The notes: generated by a model from the letters alone, not told the origin. A DNA stretch of 64,000 bases from CAVRGQ01 sp963720785 (GCA_963720785.1 CAVRGQ010000005.1:558001-622000), one strand, 5' to 3'. Positions 9,559 to 23,041 are shown, numbered from the stretch's first letter. Numbers and translations are program-made.

Positions 9559-11121
9559 TCAGGCGCCGCGGGCGAGGGTGGGCTTCCAGGCCCCCTCTTC
9601 GATGACCGGCTCCGGCGCGCGGGTCGACGCCCACGTGCAGTCGCGCCCGTTGCGCTTCGCGTCGTAGAGCGCAGCGTCGGCCGCGGCCACCAGCCGCTCA
9701 CCGTCGAGCGCGTTGGCAGGCATGGTCGCGACCCCTGCGCTCATGGTCACCGGCACGAGCTGCACCGACTCCGCGATGTGGGCCCGCACCCGGTCGGCAA
9801 CGCGCACCGCGTCGGCGCCGGCGCAGTTCGGCAGCAGCACCACGAACTCGTCGCCGCCATAGCGCGCGGCCACGTCGAACGACTTGGTGTGCGTCACGAT
9901 CGCGTCGGCCACGTCGCGCAGGACGGCGTCGCCCGACTGGTGACCGTACGAGTCGTTCACCTGCTTGAAGTGGTCGACGTCCATCACGAGCAGGCTCAGC
10001 GGCATGCCGAGCCGCGACGAGCGCGCCGCCTCACGGCGCAGCGATTCGTCGAACAGCCGACGATTGGCGAGACCGGTGAGCGAGTCGCGCGTGGCGAGGC
10101 GCTCGACCTCGTCGAGCAGCGCCGCGTTGCGCAACGCGAGCGCGGTCTGCGTCGCGGCTTGCAGGAAGGCCTGCACGGTGAGCATGGGGATGCGCGCCTC
10201 GTGGTCGCCGCCCCACTCGCCCACCGCGACGCCGAGGTCCTCGCCGTCGGCACCGACCGGCACCACGACCACATTGGTCGCGCCTGGGAGCACGTCGTCG
10301 AGCAGGTCGTCGTCGATGGTGCGCACGAGGCGCGGCGACGCGGTGTTGAGCGTCTCCCACACGAGGGGGGCACTCCGGTCGGGAACCTCGACGAGCATCT
10401 CGGTGACGCCGTCGTCGCCGACGCCCTGCCACTGACCGTCGCGGCGGACGAGCACCGCGGCGCGGATGAAACCGAGACGGCCGCAGGCGTGTTCGACCAG
10501 CGTCGACATGATGTCGTCGGCGCGACGCGTGCGCTCGAGTTCGCCGCCGAGCGTGACCAGCGACTCGAGCTGCGTCCGGTTGTTGCGCAGCGACCGTTCG
10601 TTCACCGAGGAGAACAGCGCGGTGCACGCGGCGAAGAGGAGGAAGGTTGCCGCGCCGACGATGGCGATGCGGTCGGAGACCACCGGTGAGGTCGCCTCGA
10701 AGACTCCGGCGTCGGCGGCCGCGTGCGCGAGCAGCAGGAGCAGCGCGCACCACAACGCGAGCTTGATGCCGGTGCGGTACGACGCGACGAGTGTGACCGC
10801 GACGACGTCGAGGAACACGAGGAAGAGCAGAGGGCTGCGGTAACCGCCGGTGAGCGCCACCGCGAGCACGACCACCAGGCCGTCGACGAGCACGCTCCAC
10901 GACAAGAGGGTGCGGGCGTGCTCGGGCGCGAGTCGGCGCACGACCTCCACCGCGGCCGCGAGCAGCAAAGTGACGAACGCGAGCCCGATGAGCCCGCGGG
11001 TGAAGTCGCCGGTGATCGCCGGGACGACGAGCATCGCGGCCACGATGAGCAGCCGGATGCCCTGGAGCACGAAGAGCCGGTCACCGGCCGGCGAGGGCTG
11101 CGACCGACTGCGCGCGGTCAC
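9559..11121 (-). CDS. membrane diguanylate cyclase with GAF-like and GGDEF domains
   Basis: 520 residues. The N-terminal 180 residues hold about six hydrophobic helices, then a coiled linker (ERSLRNNRTQLESLV), a GAF-like region (about 200-330), and a GGDEF domain starting at RDSLTGLANRRLFDE with MDVDHFKQVNDSYGHQ and active site RYGGDEF. It should make cyclic di-GMP from GTP at the membrane. The product-inhibition site RxxD upstream of GGDEF reads KSFD, so feedback inhibition may be weak. Start GTG 11119-11121 overlaps the stop of the upstream glycine-rich gene (GTGA), so the two are translationally coupled. Confidence 0.9.
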   Translation of the reverse strand: MTARSRSQPSPAGDRLFVLQGIRLLIVAAMLVVPAITGDFTRGLIGLAFVTLLLAAAVEVVRRLAPEHARTLLSWSVLVDGLVVVLAVALTGGYRSPLLFLVFLDVVAVTLVASYRTGIKLALWCALLLLLAHAAADAGVFEATSPVVSDRIAIVGAATFLLFAACTALFSSVNERSLRNNRTQLESLVTLGGELERTRRADDIMSTLVEHACGRLGFIRAAVLVRRDGQWQGVGDDGVTEMLVEVPDRSAPLVWETLNTASPRLVRTIDDDLLDDVLPGATNVVVVPVGADGEDLGVAVGEWGGDHEARIPMLTVQAFLQAATQTALALRNAALLDEVERLATRDSLTGLANRRLFDESLRREAARSSRLGMPLSLLVMDVDHFKQVNDSYGHQSGDAVLRDVADAIVTHTKSFDVAARYGGDEFVVLLPNCAGADAVRVADRVRAHIAESVQLVPVTMSAGVATMPANALDGERLVAAADAALYDAKRNGRDCTWASTRAPEPVIEEGAWKPTLARGA

Positions 11122-11939
11122 CGGAAGCGCGCGACGTCACGTCCGTCGCGCACGCCGGCGAGCTTCGGCTCACCCCGGTCGAAGAGACCCTGCACCGCGA
11201 GGAACAGGAGCACAGCGAGCGCGATCGCGAGCACTGCGGCGAGTGAGCGCGCCGCCGGCGTCTTCAGCACGTCGCGCGCGACCGGCAGCAGTCCGCCGGG
11301 AGCGGCCTCGGCCGGTGGCGGAGTGAGTGCCGGCAGGCCCGCCAAGCCCGAGAGGTCGGGCACCGCGGCGGCGGTCGCGTCGTTGACGACGTCGGGGATT
11401 CCGGCGTTCACTGCGGTGGCGTCCACCTGGGGCTGGATCGGCGCCGCCACCTCGGCGACGACCGGAGGAGTGACGGGGAGCGCGGGGACCACCGGAGCGG
11501 GCGGCACCGTGGGGGTGGGCACCGTCGGGGTGCCCGTGCCGTCGCCCGAGGACGACCCGGTCACGCCGCCACCGTTGCCGCCGTTGCCGTTGCTGCCACC
11601 GTCGCCGGAACCCGAACCCCAACCGGAGCCCGAGCCGCCGTCGTTGCCGCCGTCGTGGCCGCCGTCGTGGCCGTTCCCGTTGCCGTTGCCGTTGCCGTTG
11701 CCGTGGCCCTGGTCGTCGACCTGGTCGTGACGGTCGCCGGTGAGGACACCCCCGTGCTGACCGCTGCCGTCGGCCTGCTCGCCGGTGGCATGGCTGTCAC
11801 CCTGCCCCCAGCCGCTGGACTGGGAGTCGGTGCCCTTGCCGCTGCCCGGTCCGGCGACGGCGACGCCGGCCGAGAGGACCATGAGCGCGAAGGCCATGGC
11901 CAGTATCGGGATCGCGACCCTGCCCGGACGCCCTCTCAT
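11118..11939 (-). CDS. exported glycine-rich protein with C-terminal membrane anchor
   Basis: 273 residues of unknown function. There is a signal peptide (IPILAMAFALMVLSAGVAVAG), then about 110 residues of low complexity dominated by Gly, Asn, Ser, Asp and His with GN and HDGG repeats, a Pro/Val/Ala-rich stretch, and a final membrane helix (AVLAIALAVLLFLAVQGLF) with a short basic tail. The layout suggests a surface or periplasmic stalk anchored at its C-terminus. ATG 11937-11939 has a clear Shine-Dalgarno (AAGGGA, 6 nt away). It is the first gene of a two-gene unit with the diguanylate cyclase, so it may be a sensor or partner of that enzyme; this is inference. Confidence 0.8.
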   Translation of the reverse strand: MRGRPGRVAIPILAMAFALMVLSAGVAVAGPGSGKGTDSQSSGWGQGDSHATGEQADGSGQHGGVLTGDRHDQVDDQGHGNGNGNGNGNGHDGGHDGGNDGGSGSGWGSGSGDGGSNGNGGNGGGVTGSSSGDGTGTPTVPTPTVPPAPVVPALPVTPPVVAEVAAPIQPQVDATAVNAGIPDVVNDATAAAVPDLSGLAGLPALTPPPAEAAPGGLLPVARDVLKTPAARSLAAVLAIALAVLLFLAVQGLFDRGEPKLAGVRDGRDVARFR

Positions 11940-12118
11940 CAGTTTTCCCTTCTTCCTTCGTCGGTCCCTCGTGGCTTACCCCGGTCGGGGGGCCCTCACT
12001 CTTTGCACACGCGTGACCGCCTAACGTGAACCTTGTCACACTCTCGGTGAGCCTTCAAGGAAAGAGAACACCAAATTGACGGCAGGTTGAAGGCGGGAGA
12101 ACACGCCCGTACGGCCGC

Positions 12119-12124
12119 TACCGT
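12119..12124 (+). promoter_or_regulatory. -10 box of near-leaderless rhodanese transcript
   Basis: TACCGT followed by eight bases and ATG 12133. The rest of 11940-12118 holds a short CCCCG/CGGGG hairpin near 11978-11990 and the Shine-Dalgarno of the minus-strand gene; I recognise no riboswitch there. Confidence 0.4.
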
Positions 12125-12132
12125 TTGGTCCC

Positions 12133-12468
12133 ATGACCATTCCCGAGATCGAAGTCGACGAGGCCGCCCGCCTGGTGGCCGACGGTGCCTGGCTGCTGGA
12201 CGTGCGCGAACCGGCCGAATGGGACGCCGGCCACGCCCCGGAGGCGGTCTGGATCCCGCTCGGCGACCTCGGCGCCCGGCTCGACGAGGTACCTGCCGAC
12301 CGCACCGTGACCGTCATGTGCCGCGCCGGCGGCCGCTCCGCGGCGGCCACCGAGGCCCTGCGGTCCAGCGGGATCGACGCGATCAACATCGCCGGCGGGA
12401 TGAAGGCTTGGGCTTCGGAGGGCCTGCCCGTGATCGCCTCCGACGGCCTCGCCGGCACGGTCGTCTGA
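12133..12468 (+). CDS. single-domain rhodanese-like sulfurtransferase
   Basis: 111 residues, one rhodanese domain: LLDVREPAEWDAGHAPEAVWIPL, then the active loop VMCRAGGRSAAATEAL with the catalytic Cys, and NIAGGMKAW. Such proteins move sulfane sulfur from thiosulfate or persulfides to an acceptor in the cytoplasm; the physiological acceptor is unknown. All catalytic features are present. It is transcribed apart from the following membrane genes, 78 bp away. Confidence 0.92.
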   Translation: MTIPEIEVDEAARLVADGAWLLDVREPAEWDAGHAPEAVWIPLGDLGARLDEVPADRTVTVMCRAGGRSAAATEALRSSGIDAINIAGGMKAWASEGLPVIASDGLAGTVV

Positions 12469-12546
12469 CCGACCGGCGGCACCGGCCCGGCACTCCCTCC
12501 CGTTCTCAGCCCGATCTCAGCCCTCTCTCAAGGGAATCCACCGACA

Positions 12547-12891
12547 ATGGCGGCCATGGCTCGACGCAAGATCAGCAACCGGGGACGCATCCTCGCGGCC
12601 GGACTCTGCGTCGGTGCGACGGGGCTGCTCGCGGGCCTGATGGCCGCCACCGACGACACCGGCAACGCATCGGCGGGCACCTCCTCCCGTATCACCGATC
12701 CCGCCTCGCAGCCGGTCACCGGCACGAACGGCTCGTCGTCCTACGACGGGGGCTTCGACGCCGACGGCGACGGTCGCGTCGGCGACCCCGGCGGCTTCTC
12801 CGACGGCTCGGGCTCGAGCGGCACCAGCGCCAACGGCACCACCCAGCAGCCCTCCTTCCCGCAGCCCAACACCCGCTCCGGCGGGAGCTGA
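12547..12891 (+). CDS. small membrane-anchored Ser/Gly/Asp-rich protein
   Basis: 114 residues (ATG 12556 would give 111). A basic N-terminus is followed by one hydrophobic helix (ILAAGLCVGATGLLAGLMAA) and then a polar, Ser/Gly/Thr-rich extracytoplasmic tail containing DADGDGRVGD, which resembles a single calcium-binding DxDxDG loop. I do not recognise the family. It lies 41 bp before a ferric-reductase-like haem membrane protein on the same strand, and a partner role in a small redox unit is plausible but unproven. Confidence 0.65.
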   Translation: MAAMARRKISNRGRILAAGLCVGATGLLAGLMAATDDTGNASAGTSSRITDPASQPVTGTNGSSSYDGGFDADGDGRVGDPGGFSDGSGSSGTSANGTTQQPSFPQPNTRSGGS

Positions 12892-12932
12892 GCCGGGCCG
12901 GGCAGCAGGACGAGCCGGAAGCAGCGGCGGCC

Positions 12933-13520
12933 GTGGCCAGTCACACCTGGTGGTACGTCGCCCGGGCGGGCGGTCTGGTCGCCTGGGGGCTCGTGGTCGC
13001 CGCGTGCGTGTGGGGCCTGCTCCACGCCACCCGGGCGCTCGGACGGCGCCCCACGCCGGCCTGGATGCTGTCCACCCATCGCTACCTCGGCGCCCTCGCC
13101 GTCGTGTTCACCGGCGTCCACGTGCTGGGTCTCGTCGCCGACAGCTACGTCCACTTCGGCATCACCGAGGTGCTCCTGCCCTTCGCGTCCTCCTGGCACC
13201 CCGTGGCGGTCGCTTGGGGGGTCGTGGCCATGTGGCTCCTCGTGGCGGTCGAAGGCACGTCGCTCGCCCGTCAGCACCTGCCCCAGAACGTCTGGCGGGG
13301 CATCCACCTGCTCAGCTACCCGATCCTGGCGCTGACCAGCGTCCACATGCTCAGTTCGGGCACCGACGCCAAGTCGCTGGTGCCGGAGACCATCGCGGTC
13401 GCGCTCGGCGTGGTCGCGGTGTTCGGGGCCGCCGTCCTGCTCGTCTGGCGCTCGGCACCCAAGACCCGCGCCGACGCCGGCCCACCAGGCCCGTCCGGGC
13501 CTCTGGTTACCAACCGGTAA
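12933..13520 (+). CDS. ferric-reductase-like transmembrane haem protein
   Basis: 195 residues, about five to six membrane helices. Paired histidines in THRYLGALAVVFTGVHVLGL and in GIHLLSYPILALTSVHML are spaced as expected for the bis-haem four-helix core of the ferric reductase-like (MsrQ/YedZ-type) domain. There is no flavin or NAD domain, so it would pass electrons through the membrane from or to a partner. GTG 12933 is chosen because the conserved helix starts directly after it. The stop codon lies inside the inverted repeat before glpD. Confidence 0.75.
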   Translation: MASHTWWYVARAGGLVAWGLVVAACVWGLLHATRALGRRPTPAWMLSTHRYLGALAVVFTGVHVLGLVADSYVHFGITEVLLPFASSWHPVAVAWGVVAMWLLVAVEGTSLARQHLPQNVWRGIHLLSYPILALTSVHMLSSGTDAKSLVPETIAVALGVVAVFGAAVLLVWRSAPKTRADAGPPGPSGPLVTNR

Positions 13521-13524
13521 CCAG
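13503..13524. promoter_or_regulatory. inverted repeat before glpD, candidate operator
   Basis: A perfect 9-bp inverted repeat CTGGTTACC - AACC - GGTAACCAG. It sits just upstream of the glpD -10 box (13530-13535), so a bound protein would cover the -35 region. The arm type and spacing resemble TetR-family operators. There is no T-tract, so terminator function is less likely. Confidence 0.5.
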
Positions 13525-13529
13525 GGCGG

Positions 13530-13535
13530 TAGCCT
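13530..13535 (+). promoter_or_regulatory. -10 box of leaderless glpD transcript
   Basis: TAGCCT followed by seven bases and GTG 13543; no Shine-Dalgarno sequence. Confidence 0.5.
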
Positions 13536-13542
13536 GGCGGCT

Positions 13543-15171
<1,629 letters not shown>

Positions 15172-15199
15172 GCTCCTCGACCGGTCCGGTGCGCCACTC

Positions 15200-16658
15200 G
15201 TGAGCCCGGTGCACGGTCGGCGGGTCGAGGTCGAGGACGCCTTCGTCGCCCGGCTCGCGTCGGTGAGCCCGCTCGTCACCGATGCCGTCGAGGTCGCTGC
15301 CGCGAGCCGCGACTGGTGGCCGCTCGCGCTCGTGTGGGAGGCCGAGGGCACGGAGCAGGCCATCGCGTCGGTCGTCGCCTGCCCGCTCGATGCCGCGCAG
15401 GTCGCCGAGGTGCTGCGCGTCGCCAACGAGGCCCGCATCCCGGTGACCGTCGCCGCCGGGCGCAGCGGCGTGTGCGGCGGCAGTGTGCCGGTGCACGGCG
15501 GGGTGGTGCTCGACCTCACCGCGCTCGACGGCATCGTCGCGGTCGACCGCGAATCGCTCGTGCTCGACGTGCTCGCCGGCACGTTCGGCACACCCCTCGA
15601 AGAGCAGCTGCGCGCCGAGTACGGCGTCACCATCGGGCACTTCCCACAGTCCATCGACATCTCCACCGTCGGCGGCTGGCTGGCGTGCCGGGGCGCGGGC
15701 CAGAAGTCGACGCGGTACGGCAAGATCGAGGACATGGTCACCGGCCTCCACGTCGTGCTCGCCGACGGCACCGTCATCGGCACCGGCGGCGCGCCGCGCG
15801 CGGCGGTCGGCCCCGACCTCACGCAGCTGTTCGTCGGGAGCGAGGGCACGCTCGGCGTGATCACGCGGCGCGCAGTTGCGCCTCCACCCCGCGCCCGCCG
15901 CCGAGATCCGCGGCGCCTGGCGACCCTCGACCTTCGCCGAGGGCCTCGACGCGACGCGGCGCATCCTGCAGCGCGGCGCGACCCCGGCCGTGGTGCGGTT
16001 GTACGACGGCGTCGAGGCCGAACGCAACTTCTCCCTCGACACTGCGCCGCTCCTCCTCGTGCTCGACGAGGGCGATCCGTTCGTGGTGGACGCGGTCGAC
16101 CGCATCGTGCGCGAGGAGTGCGCAACGTTCACCCCCGCCGACGACGCGCTCGTGGCCCACTGGCTGGAGCACCGCAACGACGTCTCGGCCCTGCACCACT
16201 CGATCGACGCCGGTCTGGTCGTCGACACCATGGAGATCGCGGCGCCATGGGCTGCGCTCGCCGCGCTGTTCACCGACGTGTGCGCGGCGTTGCTCGCGGT
16301 CGACGGCGTGCTCATGGCCTCCGCGCACCTGTCGCACGCGTACACCGACGGCGGCTGCCTCTACTTCACGTTCGCCGGCGTGCCCGACAACGACCTCCCC
16401 GGCGACGGTGGCGGGCGCACCCGGGAGCGGTGCTACGTCGACGCGTGGGACGCCGCGGTCGGCGCCACCCTTCGCGGCGGCGGCGCACTGAGCCACCACC
16501 ACGGCATCGGCGTCAACCGCGCCCGCTACGTGCGCAACGCCCTCGGTGACGGCCTCGACGTGCTGCAGTCGGTCAAGGACGCGCTCGACCCGCACGGCAT
16601 CCTCAACCCGGGCAAGCTCGGACTGCGCGACCCGTTCGGACCCACATCGTGGCCGTGA
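15200..16658 (+). CDS. FAD-binding oxidase / alkyl-DHAP synthase-like protein (one frame break near 15869)
   Basis: About 485 residues after bridging one break. The VAO-type FAD domain shows VTVAAGRSGVCGGS, GHFPQSIDISTVGGWLACRGAGQ and YGKIEDMVTGL. After the break (CGGCGCGCAG near 15869, one base too many or two too few) the frame resumes with LRLHPAPAAEIRGAW and ends with the HHHGIGVNRARY motif characteristic of alkyl-dihydroxyacetonephosphate synthase (AGPS) and lactate/glycolate oxidase relatives. AGPS swaps the acyl chain of acyl-DHAP for a fatty alcohol to start ether lipids. GTG 15200 is the first start past the end of glpD. Substrate is inferred from the motif and the glpD context. Confidence 0.75.
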
Positions 16659-18268
16659 TGCGCCGCACCCTGACCGGGCTCGCGATCGCGGTCGCCGCCG
16701 TGAGCCTCACGTTCGTCGGTGCGGTTCCCGCCGGCGCGAAGTCGACGAAGACCACCACCACCACGACCACCAGGCCCGCGCCGGTCACCACCGCGCCGCC
16801 GCTGCCGACGTTCGACACCACGCTCGCCTGGGCCGACTGCGGCGACGGCTTCCAGTGCGCCACGCTCAACGTGCCCGTCGACTGGGCCAATCCCACGGGC
16901 GAACAGGTGGGCATCGCGATGACGCGCCTGCCCGCCACCGATCCGGCCCAGCGCATCGGATCGCTGGTCGTGAACTACGGCGGGCCCGGCCAGGGCGGGG
17001 TCGATTACCTCCACAAGACGTACGGCCGCCTGCCCGCGGAAGTGCGCACCCGCTTCGACATCGTGAGCTTCGACCCGCGCGGCACCGGCGCGTCGCGCCC
17101 GATCGACTGCGTCGACGACGCGGTGCTCGACCTTGCGACGGGGCTCCCACCGATCGCCGACACCGAGCAGGCGCTCGCCGCGTACCAGCAGTACAACGCC
17201 GCGTTCGCGAAGGGCTGCGCCGAGCGCATGGGCGCGTACGCGGGGCAGGTCGGCACCCGCAACGTCGCACGCGACGTCGAGGCGATGCGCGTCGCGCTCG
17301 GCGAGCCGAAGCTGAACTACCTCGGCTACTCCTACGGCACGATCCTCGGCGAGGCCTACGCGCAGATGTACCCGGGCAACCTGCGCGCCATGGTGGTCGA
17401 CGGTCCTCCCGACTACTCGCTCTCGATGCGCGACTACAACTACCAGCAGGCCAAGGGCTTCGCCGACGCGCTCACCGCCTTCCTCACCTGGTGTGAGCAG
17501 ACCCAGTGCTCGCTCACCCGTGCGGGCAACCCGCGCGACGTGCTGAACCAGCTCATCACCCGCACCGCCGGCGATCCCATCCCCGCCGACTACACGCTCG
17601 ACGGTCAGACCCGCACCGGCACCCTCAACGGCACCATGTTGCAGACGGGCGTGATCGCGTTGCTCTACGACCAGGCGCGCGGCTGGCCACTCCTCGCCGA
17701 CGCGCTCCGGAACGCCGCGCAGGACAACTGGGGCGGCCCGCTCCTCGCGTACGCCGACAGCTACCTCGGGCGCGATCCCAACGGCACGTACTCGTCGACG
17801 ATGGTCGAGGCGAACTCCGTCATCAACTGCGTCGACCGCCCCGCAGCGAAGCGGCAGCCCACCAACGCGCAGGTCCTCGCCGACGTCGCACTGTTCCAGC
17901 AGCAGCTGCCGCCGTGGGGTGGCGGCTGGGCCACACCCACGTGCGTCGGGATGCCCAAGCCGGCGAAGGGCGACAAGCTCGGCGACCTCACCGTGAAGGG
18001 CGCGCCGCCCATCCTCGTGATCGGCACCACCGGCGACCCGGCCACGCCCTACGCGGGGGCACAGGCCACGGTGAAGAAGGTCGCCGGCTCCACCCTGCTC
18101 ACCTACGACGCCACCGAGCACACCGGCTACGGCAGCGGCCGCAGCGGCTGCATCGACGACGCCGTCGACCGCTACCTCGTCGACGGCGTCATGCCCGCCC
18201 CCGGCACCCACTGCGGCCACGGCCGACTGACCCATCCCCTCCGTTTTGGCGCTCTCACGCGCCGCTAG
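16658..18268 (+). CDS. secreted alpha/beta-hydrolase, tripeptidyl aminopeptidase (TAP) type
   Basis: 536 residues. Signal peptide LTGLAIAVAAVSLTFVGAVPAGA, then a Thr-rich spacer. The alpha/beta-hydrolase core has NYGGPGQGGV (oxyanion region), DPRGTGAS, nucleophile elbow GYSYGTI, and near the C-terminus IGTTGDPATPY with the acid and ATEHTGYG with the histidine. This is the TAP/SlpD layout; such enzymes trim peptides outside the cell. ATG 16658 overlaps the stop of the previous gene (TGATG); GTG 16649 is also open. The last residues, FGALTRR, are encoded by a palindromic repeat. Confidence 0.85.
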   Translation: MRRTLTGLAIAVAAVSLTFVGAVPAGAKSTKTTTTTTTRPAPVTTAPPLPTFDTTLAWADCGDGFQCATLNVPVDWANPTGEQVGIAMTRLPATDPAQRIGSLVVNYGGPGQGGVDYLHKTYGRLPAEVRTRFDIVSFDPRGTGASRPIDCVDDAVLDLATGLPPIADTEQALAAYQQYNAAFAKGCAERMGAYAGQVGTRNVARDVEAMRVALGEPKLNYLGYSYGTILGEAYAQMYPGNLRAMVVDGPPDYSLSMRDYNYQQAKGFADALTAFLTWCEQTQCSLTRAGNPRDVLNQLITRTAGDPIPADYTLDGQTRTGTLNGTMLQTGVIALLYDQARGWPLLADALRNAAQDNWGGPLLAYADSYLGRDPNGTYSSTMVEANSVINCVDRPAAKRQPTNAQVLADVALFQQQLPPWGGGWATPTCVGMPKPAKGDKLGDLTVKGAPPILVIGTTGDPATPYAGAQATVKKVAGSTLLTYDATEHTGYGSGRSGCIDDAVDRYLVDGVMPAPGTHCGHGRLTHPLRFGALTRR

Positions 18269-18296
18269 AGGGGGGCGGCGAAGAGCGCAAGAACGG
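18241..18296. repeat. palindromic repeat, copy 1 (56 bp)
   Basis: Left arm CCGTTTTGGCGCTCTC, right arm AAGAGCGCAAGAACGG with a few mismatches, 24-nt centre holding a second inverted repeat CGCCGC/GCGGCG around TAGAGGGG. It forms the shared 3' ends of two convergent genes and can act as a bidirectional terminator. The arms match copies 2 and 3. Confidence 0.75.
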
Positions 18297-18759
18297 TCGG
18301 TGATGGGGTGGTGAAGGTGCCGGTCGCGTCGAGGGGGATGGTGGCGCGGGCGACGAGGAGGTCGCCGCGCACGTGGTCGGCCGTCTCCCCCTCGAGGGCG
18401 GTCTCCCACTCGAGGTCGTAACCCACCGCGATGCGGTCGCCGACATCGGAGGTGGCCGCCTCCTCGACGGTGTCGAAGCGCAGGCCGAACGCCTCGAGCC
18501 CGAACGACCAGTGCTCCCCCGGCGTCTCGCACAGCATCTCGGCCCACAGCCCCTCGGCGCGGATCTCGAGCGAGTCCGGGACGCGGGGCGGCGGCACGTC
18601 GTCGTCGTGCACCGCGACCACGCCGACACCGGGCACGGTGATCGTGGCGTGGAACGAACAGGACGCGCCCGCGGGCGCGTCCTGTGTGGGAAGAGTGAGC
18701 TCGATCAGCCCGGAGTGACCTTGGCCGTCGTCGAACGCCAACGACCAGGTGCGGGCCAT
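18265..18759 (-). CDS. conserved protein of unknown function
   Basis: 164 residues, no signal peptide or membrane segment, rich in beta-type patterns (WSLAFDDGQGHSGLIEL, VPGVGVVAVHDDDVPPP, YDLEWETALEGE). It resembles a beta-sandwich binding domain but I cannot name a family. It starts 5 bp after the stop of mdh on the same strand, so it is the last gene of an mdh unit. Its own C-terminus (VLALFAAPL) is encoded within a palindromic repeat, and its stop overlaps the end of the convergent hydrolase gene. Confidence 0.65.
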   Translation of the reverse strand: MARTWSLAFDDGQGHSGLIELTLPTQDAPAGASCSFHATITVPGVGVVAVHDDDVPPPRVPDSLEIRAEGLWAEMLCETPGEHWSFGLEAFGLRFDTVEEAATSDVGDRIAVGYDLEWETALEGETADHVRGDLLVARATIPLDATGTFTTPSPTVLALFAAPL

Positions 18760-18764
18760 CTCGG

Positions 18765-19761
<997 letters not shown>

Positions 19762-19767
19762 GGGGCG

Positions 19768-19773
19768 AAACTA
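19768..19773 (-). promoter_or_regulatory. -10 box of leaderless mdh transcript
   Basis: Minus-strand TAGTTT, six bases, then ATG 19759-19761. It overlaps the last codons of the upstream J-domain gene, so mdh probably has its own promoter. Confidence 0.45.
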
Positions 19774-20580
19774 CCCGGCGCTGCTGGCGTCCGCCGAAGC
19801 GATCATCCCCAGGAGCAGCTCCCGGGCCTCGCTCAGCTCGGCCATCCGCTCGGCCGCGCCGTCGTGCTCGGCGCCGTGGTCGGGGTGGGCGAGGCGCACC
19901 ATGCGGCGGAAGCGGCGCTGCACGTCGACCCGCTCCACCTCGGTGGCGTGGGTGAACCCGAGCACCTCCATCGCCCAGCGCCGGTCGGCGGGGACGCCCA
20001 CCCAGCCGGGTTCGAAGGTGCCGTCGGACCCGTCGGCGCCCACGGTGCGGCCCGACCCGGGCGGCCCCGGCCGGGCGCCGGGGAGCGCCTCCTGCCGGCG
20101 GTGGATCTCGAAACCCCGCGGCATGCTGCCCGGTTCACGGATGGCCTGCTCCACGAAGCGGAACGCCACCGTGCGCCCCGACGGCGGGAGCTCGGCCGCG
20201 GCCATCACCGCCCCGATCACCTGGGGCGCAGCCCGCCCGTGGCAGTCGAGCTCGAGCACGGGGAGGTTGCGGCCCTGGAACGGGTCGGCGCCCAGGATCC
20301 GGTGCCGCGAGAGCTCGAGCCCGTGCGTGTCGGTCTGCAACCGGTACCGCAGGGCGATCCGCGGGACGCTGAGGGCGCCGCGCTTCGCGGTGGCCACGAG
20401 CCGTCCGAGGGCGTCGAACTGCTCCTCGTCGAGCGCACCCAGGTGGTGCGACACCACCGCGCCGAGCAGCACGCCCCCGTACGCGTGGCCGCTCGTGGGC
20501 AGGTAGAGGTGCTCGACCGCGACGCGTCGCGTCGGCATGTGCCGGCGCGTGTGACGCACGTTCAGCTCGGCGAGCAGCAC
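19771..20580 (-). CDS. protein with C-terminal J-domain
   Basis: 269 residues. The last 65 residues form a DnaJ-type J-domain: VLGFTHATEVERVDVQRRF, then RLAHPDHG with the HPD tripeptide that stimulates Hsp70 ATPase. The first 200 residues (AVEHLYLPTSGHAYGGVLLG, a VSHHLGALDEEQFDALGRLV helix, then mostly beta) are not a known chaperone domain. A C-terminal J-domain on an otherwise unknown protein points to recruitment of DnaK to a specific client. GTG 20580 is the only plausible start; the gene ends 9 bp before mdh begins. Confidence 0.75.
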   Translation of the reverse strand: MLLAELNVRHTRRHMPTRRVAVEHLYLPTSGHAYGGVLLGAVVSHHLGALDEEQFDALGRLVATAKRGALSVPRIALRYRLQTDTHGLELSRHRILGADPFQGRNLPVLELDCHGRAAPQVIGAVMAAAELPPSGRTVAFRFVEQAIREPGSMPRGFEIHRRQEALPGARPGPPGSGRTVGADGSDGTFEPGWVGVPADRRWAMEVLGFTHATEVERVDVQRRFRRMVRLAHPDHGAEHDGAAERMAELSEARELLLGMIASADASSAG

Positions 20581-20677
20581 GCTGGCTCCTCGAAGGTCGG
20601 GGGCAACTCTTCCAGGAACGCTTCGTCACCGGACGGTGTTCCGGATCCTGCGAAGAGCAGGAATCCGGTCCCGCGGA

Positions 20678-22906
<2,229 letters not shown>

Positions 22907-23041
22907 GGCTGCTTTCCCAGGGGTCAGTGGGACTCGGAGAACGGCCAGTGACGCTACAGCAACCGGCGCGAAGGCCCCACAGCCGGGGCCGTTCGGGGCC
23001 CACCCGTCACGGAGCCCGTCAGGGAACGGTCAGCCGCGGGC

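Noticed and set aside
11640..11720. CRISPR-like short repeats
   Set aside because: The GCCGTTGCC-type repeats encode Gly-Asn and Gly-Asp repeats of a protein; there are no spacers. No CRISPR array was found anywhere in the window.
11940..12132. Possible c-di-GMP or c-di-AMP riboswitch before the glycine-rich protein / GGDEF unit
   Set aside because: Only a short CCCCG/CGGGG hairpin and scattered purine runs are present; the conserved cores of those riboswitches are not seen.
20005..20025. GGTTCGAA T-loop-like sequence suggesting a tRNA
   Set aside because: It lies inside the J-domain gene and no acceptor or anticodon stem can be paired around it. No tRNA was found in the window.
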